Assembly: GCA_002705125.1 (NCBI GenBank)
Contig: PAHQ01000108.1
Span: forward strand, 7,022 to 22,816
From: Verrucomicrobiales bacterium
GTDB lineage: Bacteria; Verrucomicrobiota; Verrucomicrobiia; Verrucomicrobiales; DEV007
Length of the DNA stretch: 15,795 nucleotides
Direction: 5' to 3'
Part shown: positions 7,413-15,769 of the stretch, piece after piece
Layout: the number at the start of each line of letters is the position of its first letter
Numbering within the stretch: position 1 is the stretch's first letter
Program-made: the position numbers and the translations under genes
Notes under the pieces: generated by a model
Seen by the model: the letters and a program-made list of their open reading frames with translations, nothing else
What the model was told of the DNA's origin: nothing
Database searches by the model: none

Positions 7413-8728
7413 AGTAACACCCCCTTTATTGGTTCTATTTTTTCTTCCACTCTGTGAAAAGTCGGGAAATTTGGTAGATTATATTCTGAATGTGGATCAA
7501 TTTCCAATGCACTGAAAATCGTTGCAAACAAATTACGTTCATCAAATGGTGAATCTATAACATCGACGCCTAATTCATCTGTTGCACCAACTACCGCACC
7601 TCCTTTAATCCCTGAACCCGCCATGGCCAGACTCCATGCATTAGGATAATGATCTCTTCCCCTTGCCTGATTAATCCATGGAGTTCTACCAAATTCCCCC
7701 ATAGCGACTACTAAAGTGTCATCAATCATTCCTCTTTCTTCTAAGTCTTTGACAAGCTGAAAGATAATATTATCCAAATCTGGCACAACCATTTGATAGA
7801 TCTCATGGTTAAAAACATGTGTATCCCATGGCATTCCATTAGCCACCATAACAAAAGGAGCCCCCTCTTCGACAAGGTTCCGTGCAAGTAAAGCATGCTG
7901 CCCAAAAGTACCTGGTCCATACCGGACACGATCTTCTTCTGGCAAACGATCCAGATTAAAAAGATCAGCACAACTCATTAGACCTCGAACTCTTTCAAAA
8001 GTCGCATTGTAAGAAGAAGCCGCTGAGCTTTTAGTTTCATTTTCAAACTTTTTAGAATAAAATTTTCTAAGCTCAGCTCTGGCCTCATGATCTCCATCAG
8101 TTATAGAATCAAGTTTATCTGTGTCTGGAATTTTAAACTCACCCCCAACTCGGACTGGCGAATACTCAGCACCCAACCAACCTGCCCAATTCCCTGCCTT
8201 AAAACCCTTGAACTCATTGCCTTCAGGGCAAGGATCCAAAAGAATAAAATTTGGTATCCTTGAACCTAGCTGACCCAATTGTTCTGCTAGAGCAGAACCC
8301 ATTGTCGGTCTTACAAAAGGTGGCCTCTCTTTATCACCTCTTTGAAGAAGGTTAATTGCTTGAGTGTGCTCCGATTGAGCCGTTTTCATAGACCTTACAA
8401 CTGCAAGCTTATCAGATATTGATGCACAACGGGGCATTAATTCAGAAAAATGAATACCAGGAACTTTGGTTGGAATACTTTTAAATGGTCCACCTGTTGA
8501 TTTCCCAGGTTTAGGGTCCCATGTCTCAAATTGACTTGGACCACCACATAGCCAAAGAAGTATACAATGTTTGTGTTTCTTTTTTGCTATATCAGCAAAA
8601 GCAGGTGCCGAAAAAAGGCCCGACCAACTGAACGTTGAAAGCGCACCCGCACTCAAACCCTCAAGGAACTTCCTCCTATGCATTGAGTGGTCTGGAGAAC
8701 CGCAATTCTTTCTTAATTCATCCTGCAT
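7409..8728 (-). CDS. DUF1501 family protein with Tat signal
   Basis: The 439-residue protein begins with a twin-arginine signal (H17-R-R-K-F-L22 followed by a hydrophobic Ala/Ser/Gly-rich stretch ending near AFA). Typical DUF1501 landmarks follow: CGGPSQFETWDPKP (61-74), W301-D-T-H304, GEFGRTP (344-350) and GRDHYPNAW (about 357-365). The family belongs to the alkaline phosphatase/sulfatase-like superfamily, but no reaction is established for it, so an exported hydrolase-like role is only an inference from fold. The ATG lies 3 nt after the stop of the PSCyt gene, and the 3' end overlaps the WD40 GTG by 4 nt, so the three are probably co-translated. No Shine-Dalgarno is seen. Pairing with DUF1549/DUF1553 genes is a hallmark of Planctomycetota and Verrucomicrobiota. 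Confidence 0.94.
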   Translation of the reverse strand: MQDELRKNCGSPDHSMHRRKFLEGLSAGALSTFSWSGLFSAPAFADIAKKKHKHCILLWLCGGPSQFETWDPKPGKSTGGPFKSIPTKVPGIHFSELMPRCASISDKLAVVRSMKTAQSEHTQAINLLQRGDKERPPFVRPTMGSALAEQLGQLGSRIPNFILLDPCPEGNEFKGFKAGNWAGWLGAEYSPVRVGGEFKIPDTDKLDSITDGDHEARAELRKFYSKKFENETKSSAASSYNATFERVRGLMSCADLFNLDRLPEEDRVRYGPGTFGQHALLARNLVEEGAPFVMVANGMPWDTHVFNHEIYQMVVPDLDNIIFQLVKDLEERGMIDDTLVVAMGEFGRTPWINQARGRDHYPNAWSLAMAGSGIKGGAVVGATDELGVDVIDSPFDERNLFATIFSALEIDPHSEYNLPNFPTFHRVEEKIEPIKGVLL

Positions 8729-8731
8729 TTA

Positions 8732-10696
8732 TTAGTGATTCATCCTAAATTCAGGACCCGTAATTAGGGTCCAGCATAATTGTTTCACGGCATCCTCTCC
8801 TCTTTCAAGAAACTTAACACCAGCATCTATTTCATACTGATCAGGTAAACGGTTTACTATTAATTGAAAAGCTTTGATAACCTTCTCACTAAGAGTTTCT
8901 TGCGCCAAAATATCGGTAATTGTTGTATTATTATCAGAGAATACGAATTCTTCAATTAATGGATTATTGCTTAAAAATAATGCCTGCTGAACACTAGGCG
9001 AGTAAACTTCAGGTAAAATCTTTGGAAACTTATTAACAACTGTCTGACGTAGTTTATTATAGTCAATTCCACTAAACTGACCTTTTAGATCAGGCACATT
9101 ACCCGTTGCTATAAGCATTGATTTTGAGAAAGCCTCAGCGCTCAAGGGTTTGACCAAGTAATAACTAAAGGTATCTGGCTCTGGCTTTATATCGCCAATA
9201 GGATAGCTGGATAATTGGTAAGGTTTACTTGAAAGAATGGATTTGATTAAATTCTTAACATCATAACCAGACTCAGAAAAACTTTCCCCTAGGTAATTCA
9301 ATAATTCTGGGTGCGATGGCGGATGCGAAGAATCCATCTTATCAATCGGATTAACGATTCCTCTTCCCATTAAAAGGGCCCACAAACGATTAACTATTGC
9401 TTTTGAAAAAGAGGGGTTATCATTACTAAAAGCTATCTCTGCAAGTTTTTCTCTTCTAGAAAATTTAGGCTCTGGCGCTTTATTTATTTTAATCACATTA
9501 TAACCCTTTTTTTCTTTGCTCTTCTTTACAAACCAATTTTTGTCAGGAGGGTTTTTGTAAAGTTGCTCACTCTCTTTTTTGGAAGAATCGTTTTCATCTT
9601 TGATGGGATCTTGATCAACCATTACAAGCTCAGTATCATAACTTTTCCCACTCAAGTCTGCAAATTTCGAAAAACCACCTGTAGCGCGCTCTGCGACTCT
9701 AAGCCCGTCAATAGTATCGACATTCAAGGATCTGTTAAAAAAAGAAACCATACCCCAATAATGCCTTTGCTCAATCTCAGGAGAGACTGGATGATCATGA
9801 CATTGCGCACATTGAATTTGTTTTCCTAACAAAGATGACATCGTAAGTGTTGCCATTTTTGAATAATCATTTCTTTGTTCAAATAAAAACCATGACGCAC
9901 CAGATACCGGACCATCTTTCGGCTTTGCTATAACTATATCCTTGGCAACCTTATCCCATTTTCTATTTGTCTTAAAAGCCCACTTCAAATAATCCAACCA
10001 TCCATTTTTAATCCTATCGTCTCTACTTCTCTTCTTTTCAGATTCACGCCCGAGAAGCATGGCGCTAAACACTTCAGCCATATAGTCGAAGTGTTCATTG
10101 GAGTTTAATAATTTATCGATTAAATCCTCTCTCTTTAGAGGTGATTGATCAGCAGTGAAATTCTTTATCTCCTCGTAGGTTGGAATCCTACCAACAACAT
10201 CTAGATAAACCCTTCGACAAAATGTACCATCACCGGCTACAGGACTAGCCTTTATACCTAATTTGGACCACTTATCCATAATGGCAAAATCTATAGCCTC
10301 AGTGATTCCTATATCTTCAGGTATATCAAGACCTTGGTCATTAGATCCATCATTTTTAGACTTATTAGATAAACTCTCAATCCATAACTTGATAAATTCG
10401 ATTTCATCAACTTTTAATTGTCCTTTGGGGGGCATATGAGGTTCAGCATCCTCTAATAGAACAGTATAGATTGGACTTCTTTCTGGATATTTCTTATCAA
10501 CGACTGACCCATCTTCTCCTCCAGCCAAGACCGATTCCACTGACCTTAAGTCTAAACCTGATTTCTTTTTTGCTCCACCATGACATTTGACACAATTTGA
10601 CTGGAGAATAGGTGCGACATGAGCCTTCCAAAGATCACCAAACGCACTACCATGTAAACATGTAGTAATAAATATAGTGAGTAATATTTTAGGCAC
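8732..10696 (-). CDS. PSCyt1-DUF1549-DUF1553 (planctomycete cytochrome c) protein
   Basis: The 654-residue protein has a Sec signal (about 1-20, ending SAFG) and the typical PVC domain chain. First is a PSCyt1 cytochrome-c-like domain (about 22-110) with C35-V-K-C-H39 and a H-M-P-P segment at 87-90 that could supply the distal Met ligand. DUF1549/PSCyt2 follows (about 131-325), with RRVYLDVVGRIPT and a second CxxCH at C296-A-Q-C-H300. DUF1553/PSD1 is last (about 411-640), with FSRREKLAE and VNRLWALLMGRG. It is probably a periplasmic or envelope haem protein; the redox partner and substrate are unknown. The start is GTG (10694-10696), directly preceded by an in-frame TAA, so no longer form is possible. 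The 46-nt gap from the GNAT gene holds a TATAAT-like box (10718-10723) without a matching -35. It heads the tight triplet with DUF1501 and WD40. Confidence 0.94.
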   Translation of the reverse strand: MPKILLTIFITTCLHGSAFGDLWKAHVAPILQSNCVKCHGGAKKKSGLDLRSVESVLAGGEDGSVVDKKYPERSPIYTVLLEDAEPHMPPKGQLKVDEIEFIKLWIESLSNKSKNDGSNDQGLDIPEDIGITEAIDFAIMDKWSKLGIKASPVAGDGTFCRRVYLDVVGRIPTYEEIKNFTADQSPLKREDLIDKLLNSNEHFDYMAEVFSAMLLGRESEKKRSRDDRIKNGWLDYLKWAFKTNRKWDKVAKDIVIAKPKDGPVSGASWFLFEQRNDYSKMATLTMSSLLGKQIQCAQCHDHPVSPEIEQRHYWGMVSFFNRSLNVDTIDGLRVAERATGGFSKFADLSGKSYDTELVMVDQDPIKDENDSSKKESEQLYKNPPDKNWFVKKSKEKKGYNVIKINKAPEPKFSRREKLAEIAFSNDNPSFSKAIVNRLWALLMGRGIVNPIDKMDSSHPPSHPELLNYLGESFSESGYDVKNLIKSILSSKPYQLSSYPIGDIKPEPDTFSYYLVKPLSAEAFSKSMLIATGNVPDLKGQFSGIDYNKLRQTVVNKFPKILPEVYSPSVQQALFLSNNPLIEEFVFSDNNTTITDILAQETLSEKVIKAFQLIVNRLPDQYEIDAGVKFLERGEDAVKQLCWTLITGPEFRMNH

Positions 10697-10742
10697 TTAA
10701 TACAACGTTAACTTCCTATTATATTTGGTCAAATTCCAGGAA

Positions 10743-11870
10743 CTATAATTTTTTTGTATATATTCTTCTTCGTTTATGGGTTTGGAAATCATACCCCTTC
10801 CACATATCAAGAATTTCTGAATTTGTCTCTAGTTCTCCATTTGTCTCAGCCCATTTCAATCCAGTATTTATAGCTGTTTTATGCATTTCATGCATTAGGA
10901 TCGAATTAAGCCCCTGATTCCTATATTCCGAAGAGACTGCAACCAAACATAGATCCAAAACGTCATTTTTCCTCATACTTATTAACACCTTCAGCCAACC
11001 GAATGGAAACAACTTTCCTTTGCAAGCCTTCATTGCTTTGGAATATGACTCCATGGCTATTCCTGCACCGACCATATTGTCATTTCCATCTACCACAATC
11101 TTTACAAATTTCGTATCAATGAAAGAGAAAAAATGAGAGATAAGATAATCAATTTCTGCGTCTGTGAGAGGGACAAAGTCATGTAATCCAGTATAGGCTT
11201 CATTTATAAGTTGAAAGAATTCTTTACCCCTTTGTATCAATTCTTTTTTCGATTTAGCAGACCAAAGAAAAAGATTTTTCTTTTTAAGAACATAGGAAGA
11301 TATCTTCTCAATACGGGAATCAGGATCACCTGAAATCTTGATTCTATGTTCGAGATAATCAACTTCTTTAGTGTATCCACAATCCTCAATGTGCGAAGGG
11401 TAGTAAGGAAAATTATAGCTTGATATAACGGTTGGAAGCTCATTAAAACCCTCGACGAGCACACAGTTCCGATCAAAGTGACCTGGCCCCAAAGGTCCAT
11501 CAACTTGACTAATTCCAAGGTTACTTGACCAATCCTCTACTTGACCCAGCAGTAACTTACAAACCAACGGATCATCAACAAAATCGATACTTCCAAAACG
11601 AGATGCGCTTCGTTTTCTTAATTTATTATCTCGCCAATTAATATATCCTGCCACTCGGCCGACCACTGTCTCCCCTTTTAAAACAAGCCAATAACTAAAA
11701 TCAGAATCCAGAAGCGAAGGGTTTTTCTCTGGAAGCATTGCATTCAATTCAGCTTTCCGCATCGGAGGGATCCAATAGTCGGATTTTTTGTAGAGTTGAA
11801 AAGGGAAATCAACAAACTTCAGAAGAAGTTTCTGATTATCCGCCTGAATAACATTATAACCCTGACTCAC
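10743..11870 (-). CDS. GNAT-like acyltransferase family protein (YghO-type)
   Basis: The 375-residue product matches a widespread but uncharacterised GNAT-superfamily group. Its N-terminal signature is F-V-D-F-P-F-Q-L-Y followed by D-Y-W-I-P-P (about 19-36). Next comes VVGRVAGYIN (69-78), then DGPLGPG (124-130), the latter a family hallmark. A C-terminal GNAT-like fold carries an acetyl-CoA-type loop, S-S-E-Y-R-N-Q-G (313-320). No signal peptide or membrane segment is seen, so it should be cytosolic. Donor and acceptor are unknown. The start is GTG (11868-11870) with no Shine-Dalgarno; the next internal Met (37) would destroy the conserved N terminus. It is first in the minus-strand run, 46 nt before the PSCyt gene, and is divergent from the Gfo/Idh/MocA gene. 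It may be co-transcribed with the module by position only. Confidence 0.82.
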   Translation of the reverse strand: MSQGYNVIQADNQKLLLKFVDFPFQLYKKSDYWIPPMRKAELNAMLPEKNPSLLDSDFSYWLVLKGETVVGRVAGYINWRDNKLRKRSASRFGSIDFVDDPLVCKLLLGQVEDWSSNLGISQVDGPLGPGHFDRNCVLVEGFNELPTVISSYNFPYYPSHIEDCGYTKEVDYLEHRIKISGDPDSRIEKISSYVLKKKNLFLWSAKSKKELIQRGKEFFQLINEAYTGLHDFVPLTDAEIDYLISHFFSFIDTKFVKIVVDGNDNMVGAGIAMESYSKAMKACKGKLFPFGWLKVLISMRKNDVLDLCLVAVSSEYRNQGLNSILMHEMHKTAINTGLKWAETNGELETNSEILDMWKGYDFQTHKRRRIYTKKL

Positions 11871-11960
11871 CTCAGAGAGACTAACATCGATTAGAAGAGT
11901 TCTTCAAGAAGGTAACAATCATGATTGACTAAAAAGATCTCTCTACCTCAATATCTTGGA

Positions 11961-13184
11961 ATGCCTAATAAATCTCTGACAAAATCGAGCAGAAGAAAAT
12001 TTATTAAAAAATCTGCAGCTGCAGCCTCCCTACCATTATTTGTTCCATCATCTGCTTTTGGAGCCAATGATAGAATAAATTTTGCAGGTATTGGCATGGG
12101 AGGTAGAGGTAGAGGCGATCTAAACTCTTTTTTGGGTTTTAGCGAAATACAAACTTTAGCAGTTTGTGATGTCGTTAAATCACATGCAGATCAGGCAAAG
12201 GATGCCGTAGACAGAAAGAACGGCAATAAAGACTGCAAAACCTATGTTGACTATCGCGAAATTATTACCCGTGATGATATAGATGCAATTCTCATTGCCA
12301 CTCCTGATCACTGGCACGCAAAAATAGCAATTGAGGCAATGATTTCAGGAAAAGATGTATTTTGTGAAAAGCCCGAAACGTTGACAATTAAAGAAGGTCA
12401 AATGATGAGAGATACGGCTCGCCGATTTGGACGAGTCTTTTCAGGCGGAAGCCAAAGGGTATGGGGAGATTACAACTGGTTTCACAGAATGATTTACGGA
12501 GGAGCGATTGGAGAAGTTAAAGAGGCATGGGTTAATGTCGGAGGGCCCTCTGGGGAATGTTACTTACCGGAAGAACCTTTACCGAATGGCGTTGATTGGA
12601 ATCGGTGGTTAGGACCTGCACCCTGGCGTCCTTATCACCCTGCACTCACCAGAGGTGGATTCAGACCATTCCGGGATTATTCTGGAGGAGGAATGACGGA
12701 CTGGGGATGCCATGGGTTTGGAGGCGCTCTTTTCGCACTAAACTTACATGAAACAGGACCAGTAAAAATTACCCCACCAGACGGTAAAGATATAAAAAAC
12801 CTTACCTATGAGTTTTCAAATGGAGTGAAAATATATCATGGAGGAGGTTGGGGAGGACTCTTATCTTTCAAAGGCACAGAAAACGAAATACCCTTCAGAA
12901 ATAATTCTAAGAATCGTCCTAATCCACCATCAGTCTACATTCCAAATTATAAAGGTCAGGGAGGGCTCTCTGGAGATTTTATTCATTGCGTTAAGAGTAG
13001 AGAAAAACCGTTCAGAGACATTGAAAGAGCCCATCGAACTGCAACTCACTGTCATCTTGGTAATATTGCTTACTGGCTCAAAAGAGAAATTAAATGGGAT
13101 CCGGTTAAAGAGGAAATAATTGGAGATTCAGAAGCCTCAAGATGGATTGATAGACCAAAAAGAGAACCTTTCACAATCGGTTAA
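11961..13184 (+). CDS. Tat-exported Gfo/Idh/MocA family oxidoreductase
   Basis: From the ATG at 11961 the protein has 407 residues. It starts with a twin-arginine signal (S10-R-R-K-F-I15, hydrophobic Ala-rich core, cleavage expected near SAFG-A). A Rossmann fold follows with GIGMGGRGRGD (43-53), TPDHWH (114-119) and C-E-K-P-E-T (135-140), where the EKP lysine is the catalytic residue of the family. The C-terminal part has WNRWLGPAPWRPYHP and DYSGGGMTDWGCH, typical of PVC sugar-dehydrogenase paralogues. The likely role is NAD(P)-dependent oxidation, reduction or hydrolysis of a sugar or cyclitol outside the cytoplasm; the substrate is unknown. A TTG at 11925 in the same frame would add 12 residues. 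It has AAGG 12 nt upstream, but that AAGG suits an out-of-frame ATG at 11921 (ATG ATT GAC TAA) better. I prefer 11961 because it puts the RR motif at the usual distance. The HEAT gene follows after 9 nt. Confidence 0.92.
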   Translation: MPNKSLTKSSRRKFIKKSAAAASLPLFVPSSAFGANDRINFAGIGMGGRGRGDLNSFLGFSEIQTLAVCDVVKSHADQAKDAVDRKNGNKDCKTYVDYREIITRDDIDAILIATPDHWHAKIAIEAMISGKDVFCEKPETLTIKEGQMMRDTARRFGRVFSGGSQRVWGDYNWFHRMIYGGAIGEVKEAWVNVGGPSGECYLPEEPLPNGVDWNRWLGPAPWRPYHPALTRGGFRPFRDYSGGGMTDWGCHGFGGALFALNLHETGPVKITPPDGKDIKNLTYEFSNGVKIYHGGGWGGLLSFKGTENEIPFRNNSKNRPNPPSVYIPNYKGQGGLSGDFIHCVKSREKPFRDIERAHRTATHCHLGNIAYWLKREIKWDPVKEEIIGDSEASRWIDRPKREPFTIG

Positions 13185-13193
13185 AGTTAAGAT

Positions 13194-15701
13194 ATGAAAA
13201 ACCTTCTACTAATTATTTTATCACTTTTTATTGGTTTTAGCTCATTCGCCGATGAGGTGGATGAGACCATCTCAGCTGCAATTAATTTCACTGACGGCAA
13301 ACCATCTGAACCGTTAAAACTTCTTGAAACCTATGCAGTCGAATCAATTAATAACCCTGAGAGAAGGGATTTAATTGAAATTAAAATCCTAGATGCAATA
13401 CCAAAAGCCAATTCCCGAAGGGCTAAAGATTTTTTCTGCCGGTTAATTCGGATAGTCGGAACCAAAAAATCAATTCCTGTTCTTGAGGGTATGCTCAGTG
13501 ATCAGGAAACTAGTCACATGGCAAGGTATGCTCTTGCCTCGATGACTTATGAGGAGGCTGGAAAAGCTCTTCACAATAATCTTAATAAAGTTAGTGAGCA
13601 ATTAATGGCTGGAATTATAGACAGTTTAGGAGATATCAGATATCAGAAAGCTATACCTGATCTTATTCCTCTTTTAGACAGAGCATCAGTAGCCAATAAT
13701 GCAACACGCGCTCTGGGTCTAATCGGTACCATTGATGCAGCTGATCTACTAATTCCAAGATTATCAAAAACCACTGGAAAGGCTTATCAAGTCACTGCTC
13801 AGGCACTGCTTAGGTGCGCCGAAAATCAGATCAAAACTGGAAACAATAAAGAAGCTCAAAAAATCTACAAAAACTTTGTTAATCCTTCAAAAGAAACACA
13901 TTTTATATTGGCTGGATTAAATGGATTAGCGAAGGTTAATGATTCAGAGGCAATCCCATTACTTACAGAAGCTATAGAAAGTGAAAATATCCAGCTAGCT
14001 AATGGGGCAGCAGCGATCATTACACAACTGAGCACGGAAAACATCGGCGAAAAAATAAAAGATCTCCTCGAAAAGGCTCCGCCTAATATGCAAGTACTTT
14101 TGATAGGGGCGATTTCAGATAGGGGCGATAAGTCTGCCTTACCAACAATCATAAAATTAGTAAAAAGTGATAATATCGATGTTCGGCTGACCGCTATCCA
14201 GGCACTTGGTAAAATTGGTGATAGTAATTCATTGCTACCAGTAGCAACAATAGCCGCTTCAACAACGGGCCATGAAAGGAATCTGGCAAGAAGCACAATA
14301 GCCAATATTAAATCTAAGAATGTTCAAAACACGATTATTGAAAAGATAAAGGAAACTTCTCCAGAAATCCAAAGTGAGCTTGTAAGAGCAATAGCTGCGA
14401 GAGCGGAAGAATCCGCCCTAAATCATCTATTCGGGTATGCCAAATCAGAATTTTCTCCAGTTAGAAAAGAGGCCATAAGAGGAATAGGGATACTCGGAAG
14501 CGCCAAGCACATTGGCAATTTAATGGACCTTTTAATTAATCCAATAGAGGACTCTGACCGTGCAGACATTGAGTCGGCTATCGTTTATAATTTTCGAAGA
14601 ATAGAGGATAATGAAATTAAATTTAACGCACTAAAAGAAGCCCTTAAAAGCCCCAAACCAAAGGCTAAAATTTCAGTTCTTTCATTACTTGGCAAAAATC
14701 CAAACAACGACTCACTAAATCTCATAAGATCAACTCTTGAAAATGAAAAGTCAGTCCAACTAGCGGCGATTAACGCATTAGCTAAATGGCCTAATCAGGA
14801 ACCAGCTTCAGATCTTATCCAAATCGCATCAGATAAGAAAAACCCTAATAAAAATTCAGCTTTAGATGCTTATATTAGCATTGCCTCAAAAGCTAAAAAC
14901 CCAACAGAGGCTTATCAAAAAGCTCTTCTTTTGGACGAATCCAAAAATAGCCTAAAAAGGATTCTTGCTGGAATGGGACAGTTCGGTGGCAAAGATACGA
15001 TTGATATTATTGAGCCTTATCTTACGGACAAGGTTACACGTGATGAAGCAGCTTCAGCCTTAACAAGTATTGCCAGACGAATAAAAAATTCTAATCGAGT
15101 CATAGCACTTGAAACCGTAAATAAAATCCTTAACTCTGAAGCCTCCAGTTCAGCAAAAATTGAAGCTGCCAAATTGAATTCTGAATTGAATCTTTATCAA
15201 GATTATATACTGGACTGGAGAATTACTGGACCATACTCAGTTAAATCAAAAGATGCCAAATTCGTTTTCGATAGCGCATTAGCCCCAGAAAAAGATCCAA
15301 ACTCAGTCAAATGGAGAAAGATCCGTAATAATAAAAAATCTGAGAAGTCACTGTGGGCTGTCGATCTGGCGGCAATTATGGGCCAGGAACAAGATTCCGC
15401 GGCTTACGCATCAACTAAAGTTTGGGTAAACAAAAAAATTGATGTGAACTTGGAGTTAGGCAGCGACGATCATATTAAGGTATGGATCAATGATAGAAAA
15501 ATACACGAATCTTTTGGAAGTAGGAGTCTTGAACCTCGGCAATCGATAGTCCCAACGACCTTAAATGAAGGCTGGAATTCAATCGTCCTAAAAATTGTTA
15601 ATAGTAGTGGACCTTGGGGACTATCTTGCAGAATAAGAGACAGGAGTGGAGGCACCGTTAATGAACTAAAAATTGATTCAGGACAAAAAGTTAAACGCTA
15701 A
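13194..15701 (+). CDS. Secreted HEAT-repeat protein with C-terminal beta-rich domain
   Basis: The 835-residue protein has a Sec signal (about 1-19, cleavage near SSFA-D). A long alpha-helical repeat region (about 50-660) shows HEAT/PBS-lyase-type units such as A-I-P-D-L-I-P-L-L-D, A-T-R-A-L-G-L-I-G and VRLTAIQALGKIGD. Such solenoids bind proteins. From about D674 (DWRITGPYSV) the composition changes to a Trp/Val/Asn-rich beta domain. It contains KVWVNKKIDVNLELGSDDH and VWINDRKIHE, which resemble the carbohydrate-binding/PA14-like 'lesion' domain seen at the C terminus of PVC secreted proteins. This domain assignment is by eye only. The gene is 9 nt downstream of the Gfo/Idh/MocA gene, so the two are probably one operon, and the HEAT protein may scaffold or dock the exported oxidoreductase. 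The ATG lacks a clear Shine-Dalgarno. Confidence 0.88.
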   Translation: MKNLLLIILSLFIGFSSFADEVDETISAAINFTDGKPSEPLKLLETYAVESINNPERRDLIEIKILDAIPKANSRRAKDFFCRLIRIVGTKKSIPVLEGMLSDQETSHMARYALASMTYEEAGKALHNNLNKVSEQLMAGIIDSLGDIRYQKAIPDLIPLLDRASVANNATRALGLIGTIDAADLLIPRLSKTTGKAYQVTAQALLRCAENQIKTGNNKEAQKIYKNFVNPSKETHFILAGLNGLAKVNDSEAIPLLTEAIESENIQLANGAAAIITQLSTENIGEKIKDLLEKAPPNMQVLLIGAISDRGDKSALPTIIKLVKSDNIDVRLTAIQALGKIGDSNSLLPVATIAASTTGHERNLARSTIANIKSKNVQNTIIEKIKETSPEIQSELVRAIAARAEESALNHLFGYAKSEFSPVRKEAIRGIGILGSAKHIGNLMDLLINPIEDSDRADIESAIVYNFRRIEDNEIKFNALKEALKSPKPKAKISVLSLLGKNPNNDSLNLIRSTLENEKSVQLAAINALAKWPNQEPASDLIQIASDKKNPNKNSALDAYISIASKAKNPTEAYQKALLLDESKNSLKRILAGMGQFGGKDTIDIIEPYLTDKVTRDEAASALTSIARRIKNSNRVIALETVNKILNSEASSSAKIEAAKLNSELNLYQDYILDWRITGPYSVKSKDAKFVFDSALAPEKDPNSVKWRKIRNNKKSEKSLWAVDLAAIMGQEQDSAAYASTKVWVNKKIDVNLELGSDDHIKVWINDRKIHESFGSRSLEPRQSIVPTTLNEGWNSIVLKIVNSSGPWGLSCRIRDRSGGTVNELKIDSGQKVKR

Positions 15702-15769
15702 TATTTTAGTCTTCGTCCAGTTCACTATTGACTAATTAACACAAAATCAATCACTTTATAAAGAGAACA

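Noticed and set aside
10718..10723. TATAAT box on the minus strand before the PSCyt gene
   Set aside because: No acceptable -35 hexamer at 15-18 nt was found, and the box lies inside a 46-nt gap between co-directional genes. It is mentioned under the gene only.
13865..14305. Minus-strand open frame of 146 codons inside the HEAT gene
   Set aside because: It is a shadow of repeat-rich coding sequence with no recognisable domain or ribosome-binding site.
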